Shown: positions 1 to 9,264 of the stretch, in pieces
Numbering within the stretch: the first letter of the stretch is position 1
Layout: each line of letters begins with the position of its first letter
From: Bacteroidales bacterium UBA1064
GTDB taxonomy: Bacteria > Bacteroidota > Bacteroidia > Bacteroidales > Tenuifilaceae
NCBI GenBank assembly: GCA_002316235.1
Contig: DCDD01000193.1
Coordinates: 1 to 30,126, forward strand
Length of the DNA: 30,126 bases
Direction of reading: 5' to 3'
Made by a program: the position numbers and the translations under genes
Notes under the pieces: generated by a model
Database searches by the model: none
What the model saw: only the letters and a program-made list of their open reading frames with translations
Told to the model about the DNA's origin: nothing

Positions 1-918
1 GTTTTGGCCAATGCCGGTGGGCTTCACCGGTTTAGCTCATGGAGCCGCCCCATACTTACCGACAGCGGGGGCTACCAGGTTTTTTCGCTGGCCTCAAACC
101 GGAAGCTAAATGCGGAAGGCGCTTCGTTCCGCTCGCACATTGACGGGTCATCTCATTTTTTCACCCCCGAAAGGGTAATGGACATTCAGCGGGTAATTGG
201 CGCCGATATCGTGATGGCATTTGACGAGTGCCCCCCCGGGGATGCCGAGTACAGCTATGCCTGCAAGTCGCTCGATTTAACCGAACAATGGCTTAAAAGA
301 TGTGTAAACCAGTTTGCAACCACCGAACCGCATTACGGGTATAGCCAATCCCTTTTCCCGATAGTACAGGGTTGCGTGTACCCCGATTTGCGAAGGCGAG
401 CCGCAGAGTATGCCGTTTCGTTCAACTGCGATGGGTATGCAATTGGCGGCCTTTCGGTGGGCGAACCTGCTGAGGAGATGTACCGGATGATTGAGGTGGT
501 GAATTACATACTCCCAAAGAACTCCCCTCGCTACCTCATGGGCGTAGGAACACCCGAGAATATTCTGGAGGCTATAGCCCTGGGAGTTGACATGTTCGAC
601 TGCGTTCTTCCCACCCGGAATGGCCGTAATGGAATGCTTTTCACCTCACAGGGCATAATAAACCTGCGAAACGAAAAATGGAAAAACGATTTTTCACCCA
701 TTGACCCTCTTGGCCTAACTTTTGTTGATTCACGCTACTCCAAAGCTTACCTGCGGCACCTGTTTGTGGCCAAGGAAATGCTGGGCCCACAAATTGCCAG
801 CATCCATAACCTGGGGTTCTACCTCTGGCTGGTTAGGGAGGCCAGAATACATATTGTTCGGGGAGATTTTTTGGAGTGGAAAAAAAGTATGGTTAGCAGA
901 CTTTCACAAAGATTGTAG
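1..918 (+). CDS. tgt: queuine/preQ1 tRNA-guanine transglycosylase (5' truncated by window edge)
   Basis: Exchanges guanine 34 of GUN-anticodon tRNAs for the queuine precursor preQ1. The frame is open from base 1, so the N-terminus is off-window; 305 residues of a usual ~375 remain. Counting from the TTG at base 4, the active-site Asp is D20 in TDSGGYQ, the nucleophile is D199 in FDCVLPTR, and the QGCVYPDLR and IGGLSVGEP motifs are present. The family's CxCxxC zinc cysteines, expected just before AYLRHLF, are replaced here by G, T and D in the stretch LGLTFVDSRYSK, although the partner His (SIHNLGFYLWL) is kept. The reading frame is intact on both sides, so this is substitution, not a frameshift. 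lptG follows on the same strand 162 bases later. The family assignment is certain; the zinc status is inferred. Confidence 0.95.
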   Translation, partial: VLANAGGLHRFSSWSRPILTDSGGYQVFSLASNRKLNAEGASFRSHIDGSSHFFTPERVMDIQRVIGADIVMAFDECPPGDAEYSYACKSLDLTEQWLKRCVNQFATTEPHYGYSQSLFPIVQGCVYPDLRRRAAEYAVSFNCDGYAIGGLSVGEPAEEMYRMIEVVNYILPKNSPRYLMGVGTPENILEAIALGVDMFDCVLPTRNGRNGMLFTSQGIINLRNEKWKNDFSPIDPLGLTFVDSRYSKAYLRHLFVAKEMLGPQIASIHNLGFYLWLVREARIHIVRGDFLEWKKSMVSRLSQRL

Positions 919-1080
919 CCTGTGCCATTCGAAAGCTACAAAACTCAATCTTCAGGAAGGTGAAGCTGCTCTCAAAATGTAAAAAAATGAAGTATTCTTT
1001 AGCCAAAGAGCCGCTAAGTATTAGCTGGCATACAATCAAGTAACAATATTTACTAATTTTCGCCCTCAAAACTTAATGCC

Positions 1081-2157
1081 GTGAAGATACTCGACTGGTA
1101 CATAATCCGCAAGTTTATTGGAACATACATATATGCCATTATCCTGATTGTAGGCATAGCCGTTATATTCGACTTTTCGGAAAAAATTGACGACTTCATG
1201 GAAAAGGGTGCACCCTTCAACGAAATCATATTCCGGTACTACCTAAACTTTATCCCCTACTTTGCCAACCTGTTCAGCTCGCTATTCGTTTTTATAGCGG
1301 TGATATTCTTTACCTCCAACATGGCCTACAACACCGAAATAATAGCCATTTTGAGCAGCGGGGTTAGCTTTTTACGGATGATGGTGCCATACTTTATTTC
1401 CGCCACCATCATTGCAATTTTCTCCCTGGTGCTCACCAACTTCATCATTCCTCCAGCCAACGCTGTAAGAATTGACTTTGAGAATAAGTATGTAAAAAAA
1501 GCCTACGTGAGCTCCGAGCGCAATATCCATAGGCAGGTTCGACCTGGAATCTTTGTTTACATGCGTTCATTTAACAGCTACAGCAACATTGCCTACAACC
1601 TTTCCATTGAGCATTTTGATAACAACCGGCTAAAATCGAAGCTGATTGCCGATTATGCCCAGTGGGACTCAACCAAGCAAACCTGGACAATTAAAAACTA
1701 CTACATACGCGATTACCTTGAAAGGGGCGAAAAGATTACTCGGGGCCAATCCATCGATAGCACTTTATACCTGACTCCCGCTGATTTTAAGAGACGTTCG
1801 AACGTGATTGAAACAATGAACCTTTTTCAGCTAAACGACTTCATTGACGAGCAGCGGCTGCAGGGTGCCGATAACATTGAGGCACTTTTAATAGAGAAGC
1901 ATAGCCGCTTTGCCAATCCCTTTTCGGCTTTCATTCTCACCCTTATTGGGGTTTCGCTTTCGTCACGGAAAGTTCGCGGCGGCATAGGGCTGCATATAGG
2001 TTTCGGCCTAGCCCTTAGCTTCTCCTACATCCTATTCATGCGCTTCTCCACCATTTTTGCGGTGAGCGGGCACCTCAGCCCGTTTATTGCGGTGTGGATA
2101 CCAAATATTATCTTTGCTGCAATCGCCTTAGGGCTCTACCGTTTAGCGCCAAAGTAA
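1081..2157 (+). CDS. lptG: LptF/LptG-family LPS export permease (YjgP/YjgQ)
   Basis: Predicted inner-membrane subunit of the Lpt ABC transporter, which extracts lipopolysaccharide and passes it to the periplasmic bridge. The 358 residues match the usual ~360. Three hydrophobic helices lie at about residues 13-30, 60-80 and 102-123, followed by a soluble periplasmic beta-jellyroll region (about 125-270) and three more helices at about 280-297, 304-324 and 335-356: the LptF/G pattern. The start is a GTG, followed by KILDWYIIRKF, a typical opening for the family. LptF and LptG are hard to separate from sequence alone, so the symbol is the more likely of two. It follows tgt and ends 94 bases before murF-alr. 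Confidence 0.88.
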   Translation: MKILDWYIIRKFIGTYIYAIILIVGIAVIFDFSEKIDDFMEKGAPFNEIIFRYYLNFIPYFANLFSSLFVFIAVIFFTSNMAYNTEIIAILSSGVSFLRMMVPYFISATIIAIFSLVLTNFIIPPANAVRIDFENKYVKKAYVSSERNIHRQVRPGIFVYMRSFNSYSNIAYNLSIEHFDNNRLKSKLIADYAQWDSTKQTWTIKNYYIRDYLERGEKITRGQSIDSTLYLTPADFKRRSNVIETMNLFQLNDFIDEQRLQGADNIEALLIEKHSRFANPFSAFILTLIGVSLSSRKVRGGIGLHIGFGLALSFSYILFMRFSTIFAVSGHLSPFIAVWIPNIIFAAIALGLYRLAPK

Positions 2158-2218
2158 ATTCTGTAGCTTAATCATCCTGTATTACATGCTGAGCAGAATC
2201 AACATTGGAAATTTCGTG

Positions 2219-2226
2219 TAAATTTG
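2219..2226 (+). promoter_or_regulatory. Bacteroidetes-type -7 box upstream of murF-alr
   Basis: TAAATTTG fits the TAnnTTTG -7 consensus of the Bacteroidetes primary sigma factor and lies 25 bases before the murF-alr ATG. No TTTG -33 box sits at the expected ~19-base spacing; the nearest TTG (2205-2207) is too close. The call rests on the -7 match and its position. Confidence 0.4.
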
Positions 2227-2251
2227 TACGGAGTATCCACCTATAAATACT

Positions 2252-4720
2252 ATGCAACCTTACACAACAGGGCAAATAGCACAAATTCTTAACGCCAAAC
2301 TCGAAGGTGATCCTAACCTGGAGATCAGCACAATTGCCACAGACAGCCGAACCCCATCCAAAAGCAAGGGAACGCTTTTTGTTGCCATCGTTGGGAAACA
2401 CCACAACGGTCATAAATTCATCAGCGAGCTTTACAACTTTCAGCACATAAGGGCATTCATGGTTAGCGACACCCTCGGGCTGGCCGAAAAATTTCCCCAG
2501 GCTACCTTTATCGTCGTTAAGAATACCCTGCATGCACTTCAAAAACTAGCCACCTACCATCGGGCACAGTTTAAGTACCCAGTTGTCGGAATCACTGGAA
2601 GCAATGGCAAAACCATTGTTAAGGAGTGGCTAAACCAGCTCCTTTCGCCCGATTACAGCATCGTACGCAGCCCCAAAAGCTACAACTCCCAAATTGGAGT
2701 CCCCCTTTCGGTGTTGCAAATGGACAGCAACTTCAACCTCGGGATATTTGAAGCGGGCATTTCCCTTCCTGGCGAGATGCTGCGACTTCAACCAATCATT
2801 AATCCTCAAGTTGGAATTTTCACCAATATTGGCCTTCCACATCAGGAAAATTTCGAGGATTTGGACGAAAAAATTACCGAGAAGCTTAAACTTTTCAAAT
2901 CATCCGAGCTGCTTATTTACTGTAAGGATCACGAGCTGGTTGATCGTATCATCTATAACGATGACACGCTTAGTGGGGTTAAGCTGCTTTCATGGGGTGT
3001 TCATCCCCAGTCAACCCTGCATGTAGAGAGTACAGAGGAGCATGGCAACGGTAGAGTTATTCGGATAAAGTATGGGGAAGAAACGTTCAGCTTTGAGATT
3101 CCTTTTACCGACCAGGCCTCCTACGAGAATGCCATGCACTGCCTAAGCTTGTTGTTCTACCTTAATATTGATAGAACCACCATCGCTGACCGTATGGCCA
3201 AGCTAAGCCCCGTTGCCATGAGGCTGGAGTTGAAAAAAGGGGTAAACGGATGCACCATTATCAACGATAGCTATAACTCCGACCTGGGCTCGCTTTCCAT
3301 AGCCCTCGATTTTTTACTCCAGCAAAAACAACATGACAACCGCGTACTTATCCTTTCGGATATCCTGCAAAGCGGCTATGCCCCCGAGCTGCTGTACTCC
3401 ATGGTTGCCCAGCTGGTGGAAGAAAAGGAAATATCCCATATCATTGGGATTGGTAAAAATATTTCACGCTATGCTCACCTCTTCGATATAAGCAAGGAGT
3501 TTTACAGCAATACGCTTGAGTTCACACAAAGCATAACCCGAAGGCAGTTCAGCAACTCCGCAATACTCATCAAGGGAAGCCGGAACTTTCACTTTGAACG
3601 GATAGTAGCCATTTTAGAGGAAAAAGTTCATCGAACGGTGATGGAGATAAACCTGAACTCGATGGTGCATAACCTGAACCACTACCGCAACCAGCTCAAC
3701 CCGGGAGTAAAGCTGATGGTGCTGGTAAAAGCTTTCTCTTATGGCAGCGGTTCATACGAAATTGCCAACCTCCTGCAATTCAACAGGGTTGACTACCTGG
3801 GAGTAGCATTTGCCGATGAGGGTGTATCGCTTCGTGAGGCCGGTATTGCTCTGCCTATCATTGTTCTCAATCCATCCTACGGCGCCTACGAGCTGATGAT
3901 TGAAAACCGGCTTGAACCAGAAATATACAACTTTGAAGGACTTGCCGAATTTGCCAATGCCCTGGACAGGATGGGGGTGAATGAATACAACATTCATCTG
4001 AAGATTGATACCGGTATGCATCGCCTGGGGTTTACCGGCGAACAGCTTCCGGAGCTGACATCCACCATTCAATCGTTAAAAAGTATAAGGATTGCAAGCA
4101 TCTTCTCGCACCTGGCTGCAAGCGAGGATTCCGGACAGGATGAGTTCACCCAAAGCCAAATAGCGCTTTTCAGCACCATATCGGATGAAATCATCAGTGC
4201 AATAGGCTATAAGCCACTTCGCCACATCCTGAATAGTGCTGGTATCGAGCGTTTTCCCCATGCCCAGTTCGACATGGTTAGGCTGGGAATTGGGTTGCAC
4301 GGTATTAGCCCTACCCAGCAGGACAAGTTATTGCCCGTCAGCACGTTAAAGAGCAAGGTGATACAGGTAAAGCATCTGCAACCGGGCGAAACAGTTGGGT
4401 ATAACCGTATGGGCAAGATAAACAAACCTACTACGGTTGCTGCCATTCCTATTGGCTACGCCGATGGGTTAAACCGTAAGCTGGGCAACGGAATAGGAAA
4501 GATGATGATTAACGGAGTGCTGGTGCCAACCATTGGAAATATCAGCATGGACACCTGCACACTCGACGCCACCGGGGTTGATGTGAAGGTTGGAGACGAC
4601 GTAGTTATTTTTGGTAGCAATCCGACTATCATGGAAGTCTCCCAAGCGCTAAACACTATCCCCTACGAGGTGCTAACCTCCGTTTCGCAAAGGGTTAAAC
4701 GCATTTACTTTCAGGAGTAA
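2252..4720 (+). CDS. murF-alr: bifunctional MurF (UDP-MurNAc-tripeptide:D-Ala-D-Ala ligase) / alanine racemase
   Basis: Two peptidoglycan enzymes in one 822-residue cytoplasmic chain. Residues about 1-455 are MurF: a substrate domain, the ATP P-loop G116-S-N-G-K-T121, the FEAGIS motif and a ligase C-domain with NDSYNSD. Residues about 460-822 are a PLP-dependent alanine racemase: the PLP lysine is K493 in VLVKAFSYGSG, the catalytic tyrosine is Y717 in VGYNRMG, and SMDTC follows. The family's usual YGHG after the lysine reads YGSG here. The racemase makes D-Ala, which Ddl would join and MurF then attaches, so the fusion links the first and last steps of D-Ala-D-Ala use. This fusion is known in Bacteroidetes. 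Both halves keep their key residues. The gene converges on the Crp/Fnr gene with only 8 bases between them and no visible terminator. Confidence 0.95.
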   Translation: MQPYTTGQIAQILNAKLEGDPNLEISTIATDSRTPSKSKGTLFVAIVGKHHNGHKFISELYNFQHIRAFMVSDTLGLAEKFPQATFIVVKNTLHALQKLATYHRAQFKYPVVGITGSNGKTIVKEWLNQLLSPDYSIVRSPKSYNSQIGVPLSVLQMDSNFNLGIFEAGISLPGEMLRLQPIINPQVGIFTNIGLPHQENFEDLDEKITEKLKLFKSSELLIYCKDHELVDRIIYNDDTLSGVKLLSWGVHPQSTLHVESTEEHGNGRVIRIKYGEETFSFEIPFTDQASYENAMHCLSLLFYLNIDRTTIADRMAKLSPVAMRLELKKGVNGCTIINDSYNSDLGSLSIALDFLLQQKQHDNRVLILSDILQSGYAPELLYSMVAQLVEEKEISHIIGIGKNISRYAHLFDISKEFYSNTLEFTQSITRRQFSNSAILIKGSRNFHFERIVAILEEKVHRTVMEINLNSMVHNLNHYRNQLNPGVKLMVLVKAFSYGSGSYEIANLLQFNRVDYLGVAFADEGVSLREAGIALPIIVLNPSYGAYELMIENRLEPEIYNFEGLAEFANALDRMGVNEYNIHLKIDTGMHRLGFTGEQLPELTSTIQSLKSIRIASIFSHLAASEDSGQDEFTQSQIALFSTISDEIISAIGYKPLRHILNSAGIERFPHAQFDMVRLGIGLHGISPTQQDKLLPVSTLKSKVIQVKHLQPGETVGYNRMGKINKPTTVAAIPIGYADGLNRKLGNGIGKMMINGVLVPTIGNISMDTCTLDATGVDVKVGDDVVIFGSNPTIMEVSQALNTIPYEVLTSVSQRVKRIYFQE

Positions 4721-4728
4721 CCGGCTAG

Positions 4729-5439
4729 CTAACCTAAATTGCTCACTCTCTCGAGCTTGTACTGATCGAGAATTTTAATTCTTCGGCCATCCAGTTCAAT
4801 TATTCCCTCCTCGGCAAAACTCGAAAGGGTTCTAATGGCGTTAGAGGTGGTCATGTTCGACAGGTTGGCCATATCCTCGCGCGATAGGTATGCCTTTAGC
4901 GTTACCCCATCATCCTCGAAGCCGTATGTATCGCGAAGGAAGATGAGCGACTCGGCCACGCGTCCCCGAACATGCTTCTGCGTAAGGGTTACCGTTCGGT
5001 TAGTGGAAAATCCGAGCTCGGAAGCAACCGATTTAAGAATGTGCAGGGTAAGCTCAGCGTTGTTTCTGAGAATTTCCATCAGCGCGTTTCGCTCTATAAT
5101 GCTAACCACAGAATCTTCGAGAGCCTGTGCAGTGGCGGTGTAGTTTTCATCGGCAAATAAAGCCCTGTAGCCCATAAAGCCTACCGGTTTGGCCATGCGC
5201 ACAATTTGATCGCGTCCCCCTACTCCTTCCTTATAGAGCTTCACAATACCTTTTGAAAGGCAAACCAAGCCGGGCGGTGTATCGCCTTCCCTGTAGATAA
5301 TCTTACCTTTAGGCACAAACATGCAGGAAAAGTTGTTCCGCATTTTCTCGCGCTCTTCGGGTTTCAGATTTGGGAACAAACCGCAAACACCCTCAAAAAC
5401 CGAATCTTCATCGACTTGATGCTGCAATTTTTTAGACAT
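4729..5439 (-). CDS. Crp/Fnr-family transcriptional regulator
   Basis: A 236-residue one-component regulator from the chosen start. The N-terminal half is a cyclic-nucleotide-binding-type beta-roll (FVPKGKIIYREGDTPPGLVCLSKGIVKLYK), followed by a dimerisation helix and a C-terminal winged helix (LSREDMANLSNMTTSNAIRTLSSFAEEGIIEL) that binds DNA. No N-terminal FNR iron-sulfur cysteine cluster is visible, so it is not a classic oxygen sensor; the ligand is unknown. The open frame runs 18 codons further upstream to 5493, but the ATG at 5439 (MSKKLQHQ) is preferred because a good -7 box lies at 5451-5458, inside the longer version. It converges with murF-alr and lies downstream of nadE on the same strand, 210 bases away. 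The regulon cannot be told from the window. Confidence 0.85.
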   Translation of the reverse strand: MSKKLQHQVDEDSVFEGVCGLFPNLKPEEREKMRNNFSCMFVPKGKIIYREGDTPPGLVCLSKGIVKLYKEGVGGRDQIVRMAKPVGFMGYRALFADENYTATAQALEDSVVSIIERNALMEILRNNAELTLHILKSVASELGFSTNRTVTLTQKHVRGRVAESLIFLRDTYGFEDDGVTLKAYLSREDMANLSNMTTSNAIRTLSSFAEEGIIELDGRRIKILDQYKLERVSNLG

Positions 5440-5450
5440 AACCTTTTTTT

Positions 5451-5458
5451 CAAAAATA
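5451..5458 (-). promoter_or_regulatory. -7 box for the Crp/Fnr gene
   Basis: On the minus strand this reads TATTTTTG, matching TAnnTTTG, 12 bases before the ATG at 5439. It would give a very short leader. No good -33 box is seen. It supports the shorter start codon. Confidence 0.35.
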
Positions 5459-5649
5459 GGGCTTTTTATAGTTAAAAAACATGTTTTTAACAAAGTTTAA
5501 TAGGCAGCGCTCTCGATGCTGTATAATATCCTTTTAAAGTAAAAAAGTTTTTGGCATTGGAATATCAAGTATTCAATAAAAAGTTGAAAAACAAAAACAA
5601 TAATAGTGTTTAGCGTGTAGGATTAATGGCCGCTTCTTTCAACCGGTAA

Positions 5650-7320
5650 TTACGTCCACGATGAAACTAATGGCATGCGGCGTCCGTAGCCAAACGCCTT
5701 CGACGAAACCCTTAAAATTGGAGGCGCCTGAAATCGCTTGTACTCGCTTGTGCAAACCATCCGAATAACACGGTGCACCAGAGCGCTGTCGAATCCCATG
5801 CCTATAATGTCCTTCTCGCTATGGTTCTGCTCAATGTAGGCAAAAAGAATCCGATCGAGCACATCGTATGGGGGAAGTGAATCGGTATCCTTCTGGTTGG
5901 GGCGTAGCTCGGCAGATGGCGGTTTAGAGATAATGCTAGGAGGGATTACCTCCTGATTTCTGTTAATATAGCTTGCCAGGTTGTACACATCGGTTTTGTA
6001 AACATCACCCAGCACGGCAATGGCTCCGTTCATATCGCCGTAAAGCGTTCCATAACCAACAGCAGCTTCACTTTTATTGGTAGTATTTAAAAGTAAATGG
6101 CCAAACTTATTCGAAATTGCCATGAGCAGCGTTCCCCTAATCCTTGCCTGAATGTTTTCCTCGGCTACACCCTCAGGCAATCCCTGAAACAGGTCGGCAA
6201 GCTGGCTTTTGAACGAGTCGAAAATGGGCTGAATACTGATGGTGTCGTACCGTATTCCCATTCTGGCGGCAAGTGTTACGGCGTCATCCACCGAGTGTTT
6301 CGATGAGTACTGCGAGGGTAAAAGCAGCACCCTGATGGCATCGGAACCCAAGGCGCTATGCGCTAAGGCCAGGACAACAGCTGAATCAATTCCGCCGGAA
6401 AGCCCTAGCGTGGCATGGCTAAAACCCATTTTCCGGAAGTAGTCACTAATGCCCATCACCAGAGCATCGTGTATTCGGGCAATTCTATTTTCCTGATTTT
6501 CAACAGAGCATTCTGATGACCTGCAAGAGTGCTTAAAATCATCGGAGCTAACCACTCTAAAATCCTCAGAAAAACTGGTAAGGCGGCAAGCTACTGCCCC
6601 ATTGGCATCGAGGACCATGGAACCGCCGTCAAACAGCAGCTCGGCGTTACCACCAACCTGGTTGACATATATAACCGGCAACCCGTAACGAACGATATTT
6701 CCCTGCAAAACCTGCAACCGTTGCTGCTCGATATTGTAGCTGAACGGAGAAGCAGCAATGTTAATAATGATGTCGGGCTTTAACATCGCCATGTGTTCCA
6801 TAGGGCTGCTGCGGTATAGCTTATGCCGCCTGAAATTTGCTTCACCGGTAGGCTGATCATCCCATAAATCCTCACACACGGTAACAGCCAGGCGTTTTCC
6901 GGCAACCTCAACCAGATCGTAGCCATCGTCTGCAGGCTCAAAGTACCTGTACTCGTCAAATATGTCGTAATCGGGTAAAAGCGTTTTGCCATGTATGCTG
7001 TGAACTACGCCATTCTGCAACACAAAAGCAGAGTTGTAGAGCATCTTCCCCTTAGGATTTGGGTTAAGGCTAGGAGCGCCAACAATGGCAGTTATACCGC
7101 TACAGCAGGATGCAATGGCGTTAATAGAGCTGTAGCACTTCTGAATAAACTCCTCCTGTTCCAGCAAGTCGCGCGGAGGGTAGCCACATACAGCTAGTTC
7201 GGAAAAAACCACCAGGTCTGCTCCTTCTGATTTAGCCCTTTCGATAGCGTCAACAATTTTCCCCCTGTTCAGGTCAAAATGGTTGATGGTGTAGTTGAGC
7301 TGGGCAAGCGCAATTCTCAT
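5650..7320 (-). CDS. nadE: glutamine-dependent NAD+ synthetase
   Basis: Makes NAD+ from deamido-NAD+ using ATP and ammonia released from glutamine in the same protein. The N-terminal nitrilase-type glutaminase domain (about 1-270) has the full triad E41 (FSELAVCGYP), K112 (GKTLLPDYD) and C149 (VTVCEDLW). The C-terminal synthetase domain carries the ATP-pyrophosphatase loop S308-G-G-I-D-S313 and the NTTNKSE / GDMNG motifs. Its 556 residues are normal for the two-domain bacterial form. The small beta-barrel gene upstream (stop at 7359) is 38 bases away on the same strand and may be co-transcribed, though no functional link is evident. The ATG at 7320 directly begins the conserved MRIALAQLNYTI. 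Confidence 0.96.
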   Translation of the reverse strand: MRIALAQLNYTINHFDLNRGKIVDAIERAKSEGADLVVFSELAVCGYPPRDLLEQEEFIQKCYSSINAIASCCSGITAIVGAPSLNPNPKGKMLYNSAFVLQNGVVHSIHGKTLLPDYDIFDEYRYFEPADDGYDLVEVAGKRLAVTVCEDLWDDQPTGEANFRRHKLYRSSPMEHMAMLKPDIIINIAASPFSYNIEQQRLQVLQGNIVRYGLPVIYVNQVGGNAELLFDGGSMVLDANGAVACRLTSFSEDFRVVSSDDFKHSCRSSECSVENQENRIARIHDALVMGISDYFRKMGFSHATLGLSGGIDSAVVLALAHSALGSDAIRVLLLPSQYSSKHSVDDAVTLAARMGIRYDTISIQPIFDSFKSQLADLFQGLPEGVAEENIQARIRGTLLMAISNKFGHLLLNTTNKSEAAVGYGTLYGDMNGAIAVLGDVYKTDVYNLASYINRNQEVIPPSIISKPPSAELRPNQKDTDSLPPYDVLDRILFAYIEQNHSEKDIIGMGFDSALVHRVIRMVCTSEYKRFQAPPILRVSSKAFGYGRRMPLVSSWT

Positions 7321-7358
7321 TTTGCAAAATTCATTTGGCCCGACAAGCCTAAAACCGT

Positions 7359-8024
7359 TTAAAAAATTATTCCAAGGCGCAAAGTAAGCGACTGGGAAGT
7401 AATTTTACCATTAGATGTATCAAGCATTCCGGTTAGACCGTCGGAAAACGATAGGCCACACTGAAGAGCGCTTTCGCCACCTAGAGAGTACTCCATACCC
7501 AGCCCAATAAAGTAGGAAACAAAACCCCAAGCAAAATGGTCGTTTGCCACCTCCCTGTCAACATTCTGTGGGCTGTACCATGCAAACCCCTTTAGCCTGA
7601 TGCTGCCCTTAAACCCAACATTTGCATAAAAGCTGGTGTAGCCAATTTGGGTAGATCGAAACTTTAAGCTCACCGGCAGGGTAAGGTACTGAGCCCTAAA
7701 CTTAACATTTGTTTGAGGAGTAACGGTGTATTCGCCATCATTGGTTTTCAGGGTGAAGGTATCCTGCATAAACCTGATGTTTCCACCCAGAGTATTCAAC
7801 GATAGTCCAGATGATAGGGCATACCGCTGGGCAAAGTACTTCTCGCCCGAAAAGCCAATGTTGAACCCTGCTACTGGCCCATTGGGATCGTAGCGCTTGG
7901 TATCGGAGTTGAACCAAGTAAGCTGTGGGTCAACAAAAACGCCAAAGCTGAACTTTTGGGCATTAACCCCCATGCTTGTAAGCATTAAAAATGCCATCAC
8001 ATGCACTAACCTCTTCGTCATCAT
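7359..8024 (-). CDS. secreted outer-membrane beta-barrel protein (porin-like family)
   Basis: A 221-residue protein with a clear signal peptide: MMTKRL, a hydrophobic stretch to about residue 20, and likely cleavage after VNA before QKFSFG. The rest is alternating-polarity beta strands rich in Gly, Tyr and Phe. The last residues LRLGIIF end in phenylalanine, the usual BAM recognition signal. It fits the small 'outer membrane beta-barrel' proteins common in Bacteroidetes (PorT/OMP_b-brl type, 8-10 strands). The substrate or role is unknown. A second ATG one codon in is an equally possible start. It lies just upstream of nadE on the same strand. Confidence 0.75.
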   Translation of the reverse strand: MMTKRLVHVMAFLMLTSMGVNAQKFSFGVFVDPQLTWFNSDTKRYDPNGPVAGFNIGFSGEKYFAQRYALSSGLSLNTLGGNIRFMQDTFTLKTNDGEYTVTPQTNVKFRAQYLTLPVSLKFRSTQIGYTSFYANVGFKGSIRLKGFAWYSPQNVDREVANDHFAWGFVSYFIGLGMEYSLGGESALQCGLSFSDGLTGMLDTSNGKITSQSLTLRLGIIF

Positions 8025-8104
8025 CCTAAAAAATTAATTATTAGAATAGTAGTCTAGCATAAATCATTTTGAAGTAACTCTTACGGGTACAAAAGAATGG
8101 GATA

Positions 8105-8112
8105 CAAACGTA
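8105..8112 (-). promoter_or_regulatory. candidate -7 box for the beta-barrel gene
   Basis: The minus strand reads TACGTTTG (TAnnTTTG), about 80 bases before the ATG at 8024. No TTTG -33 element is at the right spacing, so the call is weak. Confidence 0.3.
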
Positions 8113-8415
8113 CATGATAATTTTCAATTAACCCTCACACGCAGGAAAAACTTTTACTGACACTCCAACAAAGCAGAAGAGACATATTTGCACAGATTTT
8201 TTACCCGTGTTTGTCAGTAGTATCAGTGTAATCCATGTTCCACTTTTCTGTTCTAGTGATATAGAAGAAAAGGAACCATTTTCAGCTGCATTGCGCATTA
8301 ACATGCTTACTTCTGCATTCCTACAACAATATCATTCAAACCATTTCAGGTTTAACCAAAGGTTAAGGGTAGCCAAGGTTGCAAATTTACGATGTGTGTC
8401 GAAATGAACATTTGC

Positions 8416-8423
8416 TAAATTTG
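8416..8423 (+). promoter_or_regulatory. -7 box for ispE
   Basis: TAAATTTG matches TAnnTTTG exactly, 15 bases before the ispE ATG. A TGTG at 8395-8398 could be a poor -33 element at 17-base spacing. The leader would be about ten bases. Confidence 0.45.
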
Positions 8424-8438
8424 CCGTAAAAATGGATA

Positions 8439-9260
8439 ATGATAGTCTTCCCCAATGCTAAAATCAACATCGGACTCAACATTGTTGACCGACGTAGCGA
8501 TGGTTTCCATAATATTTCTACCTTTTTCTATCCGGTAAAGGGTTTATGCGATATGCTGGAGGTCATAATTGCCGAAGATCAGGATTTGCCCTTAACCTTC
8601 AGCCAAACAGGAGTTGAAACAAACTGCCCTGCCAACGAGAACCTTTGCGTAAGGGCGGTTGGACTAATGAGTAAACGACTGGCTTTACCCCCAATTGCCA
8701 TGCACCTGCACAAGGTTATCCCCACCGGAGCCGGTCTGGGGGGTGGTTCGGCCGATGGCTCCTTTACGCTTGTTGCCATTAACGAGCTGCTTGGCAATCC
8801 TTTAGGGAAAAAGGAATTGATGGAGCTATCCCTGCAGCTTGGCAGCGATTGCCCTTTCTTTATCGAAAATCAACCCTGCCTTGCCGAAGGGCGTGGCGAA
8901 AAAATTAGACCCTTGAAAATTGACCTCTCCGGATACTTCCTGCTGGTTTTGAAGCCCGACATTCACGTTGAAACCGGAAAGGCGTACTCCGAAACTAAAC
9001 CTGCCCCATGGGGCGTGAGCCTCGTAAACCTTATAAAGGACGATATAAACACCTGGCGGTTGACCATTAAAAACGATTTTGAGGAAATTATTTTCACCCG
9101 CTACCCCCAAATAGGGGAAATAAAAAAAAGGCTGTACGGTATGGGTGCAATTTATGCGGGGTTATCGGGAAGTGGATCGGCAGTGTACGGCATTTTTGAC
9201 AGAGAGCCAAAAGATTGGGTAAAAAGAGAAGGCTACTTCATCCGTTGTGTAAGGCTATAA
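8439..9260 (+). CDS. ispE: 4-diphosphocytidyl-2-C-methyl-D-erythritol kinase
   Basis: GHMP-family kinase of the MEP isoprenoid pathway; it phosphorylates CDP-methylerythritol with ATP in the cytoplasm. The 273 residues open with FPNAKINIGL, which contains the conserved K8. The GHMP ATP loop PTGAGLGGGSADGS is at about residues 89-102, the catalytic Asp is D137 in LGSDCPFF, and a C-terminal LSGSGSAVYG motif is present. The start at 8439 overlaps another out-of-frame ATG at 8432, but only the 8439 frame gives the family N-terminus. It stands alone on this strand, preceded by a -7 box and followed by a strong terminator. Confidence 0.95.
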   Translation: MIVFPNAKINIGLNIVDRRSDGFHNISTFFYPVKGLCDMLEVIIAEDQDLPLTFSQTGVETNCPANENLCVRAVGLMSKRLALPPIAMHLHKVIPTGAGLGGGSADGSFTLVAINELLGNPLGKKELMELSLQLGSDCPFFIENQPCLAEGRGEKIRPLKIDLSGYFLLVLKPDIHVETGKAYSETKPAPWGVSLVNLIKDDINTWRLTIKNDFEEIIFTRYPQIGEIKKRLYGMGAIYAGLSGSGSAVYGIFDREPKDWVKREGYFIRCVRL

Positions 9261-9264
9261 ATAA

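Larger units (their letters stand above)
8025..8438 (+). other. divergent intergenic region (414 bases)
   Basis: AT-rich spacer between the divergent beta-barrel gene and ispE. It holds a candidate -7 box for each. A 66-codon open frame at 8207-8407 has no recognisable product and I treat it as non-coding. I see no repeat, RNA gene or gene remnant. Confidence 0.6.

Noticed and set aside
4721..4728. Terminator between murF-alr and the Crp/Fnr gene
   Set aside because: Only 8 bases separate the convergent stops, and the GGCTAGCT-like palindrome is too short, with no T tract.
8207..8407. 66-codon plus-strand open frame before ispE
   Set aside because: No family resemblance, no promoter or ribosome-binding signal of its own, and low-complexity composition.
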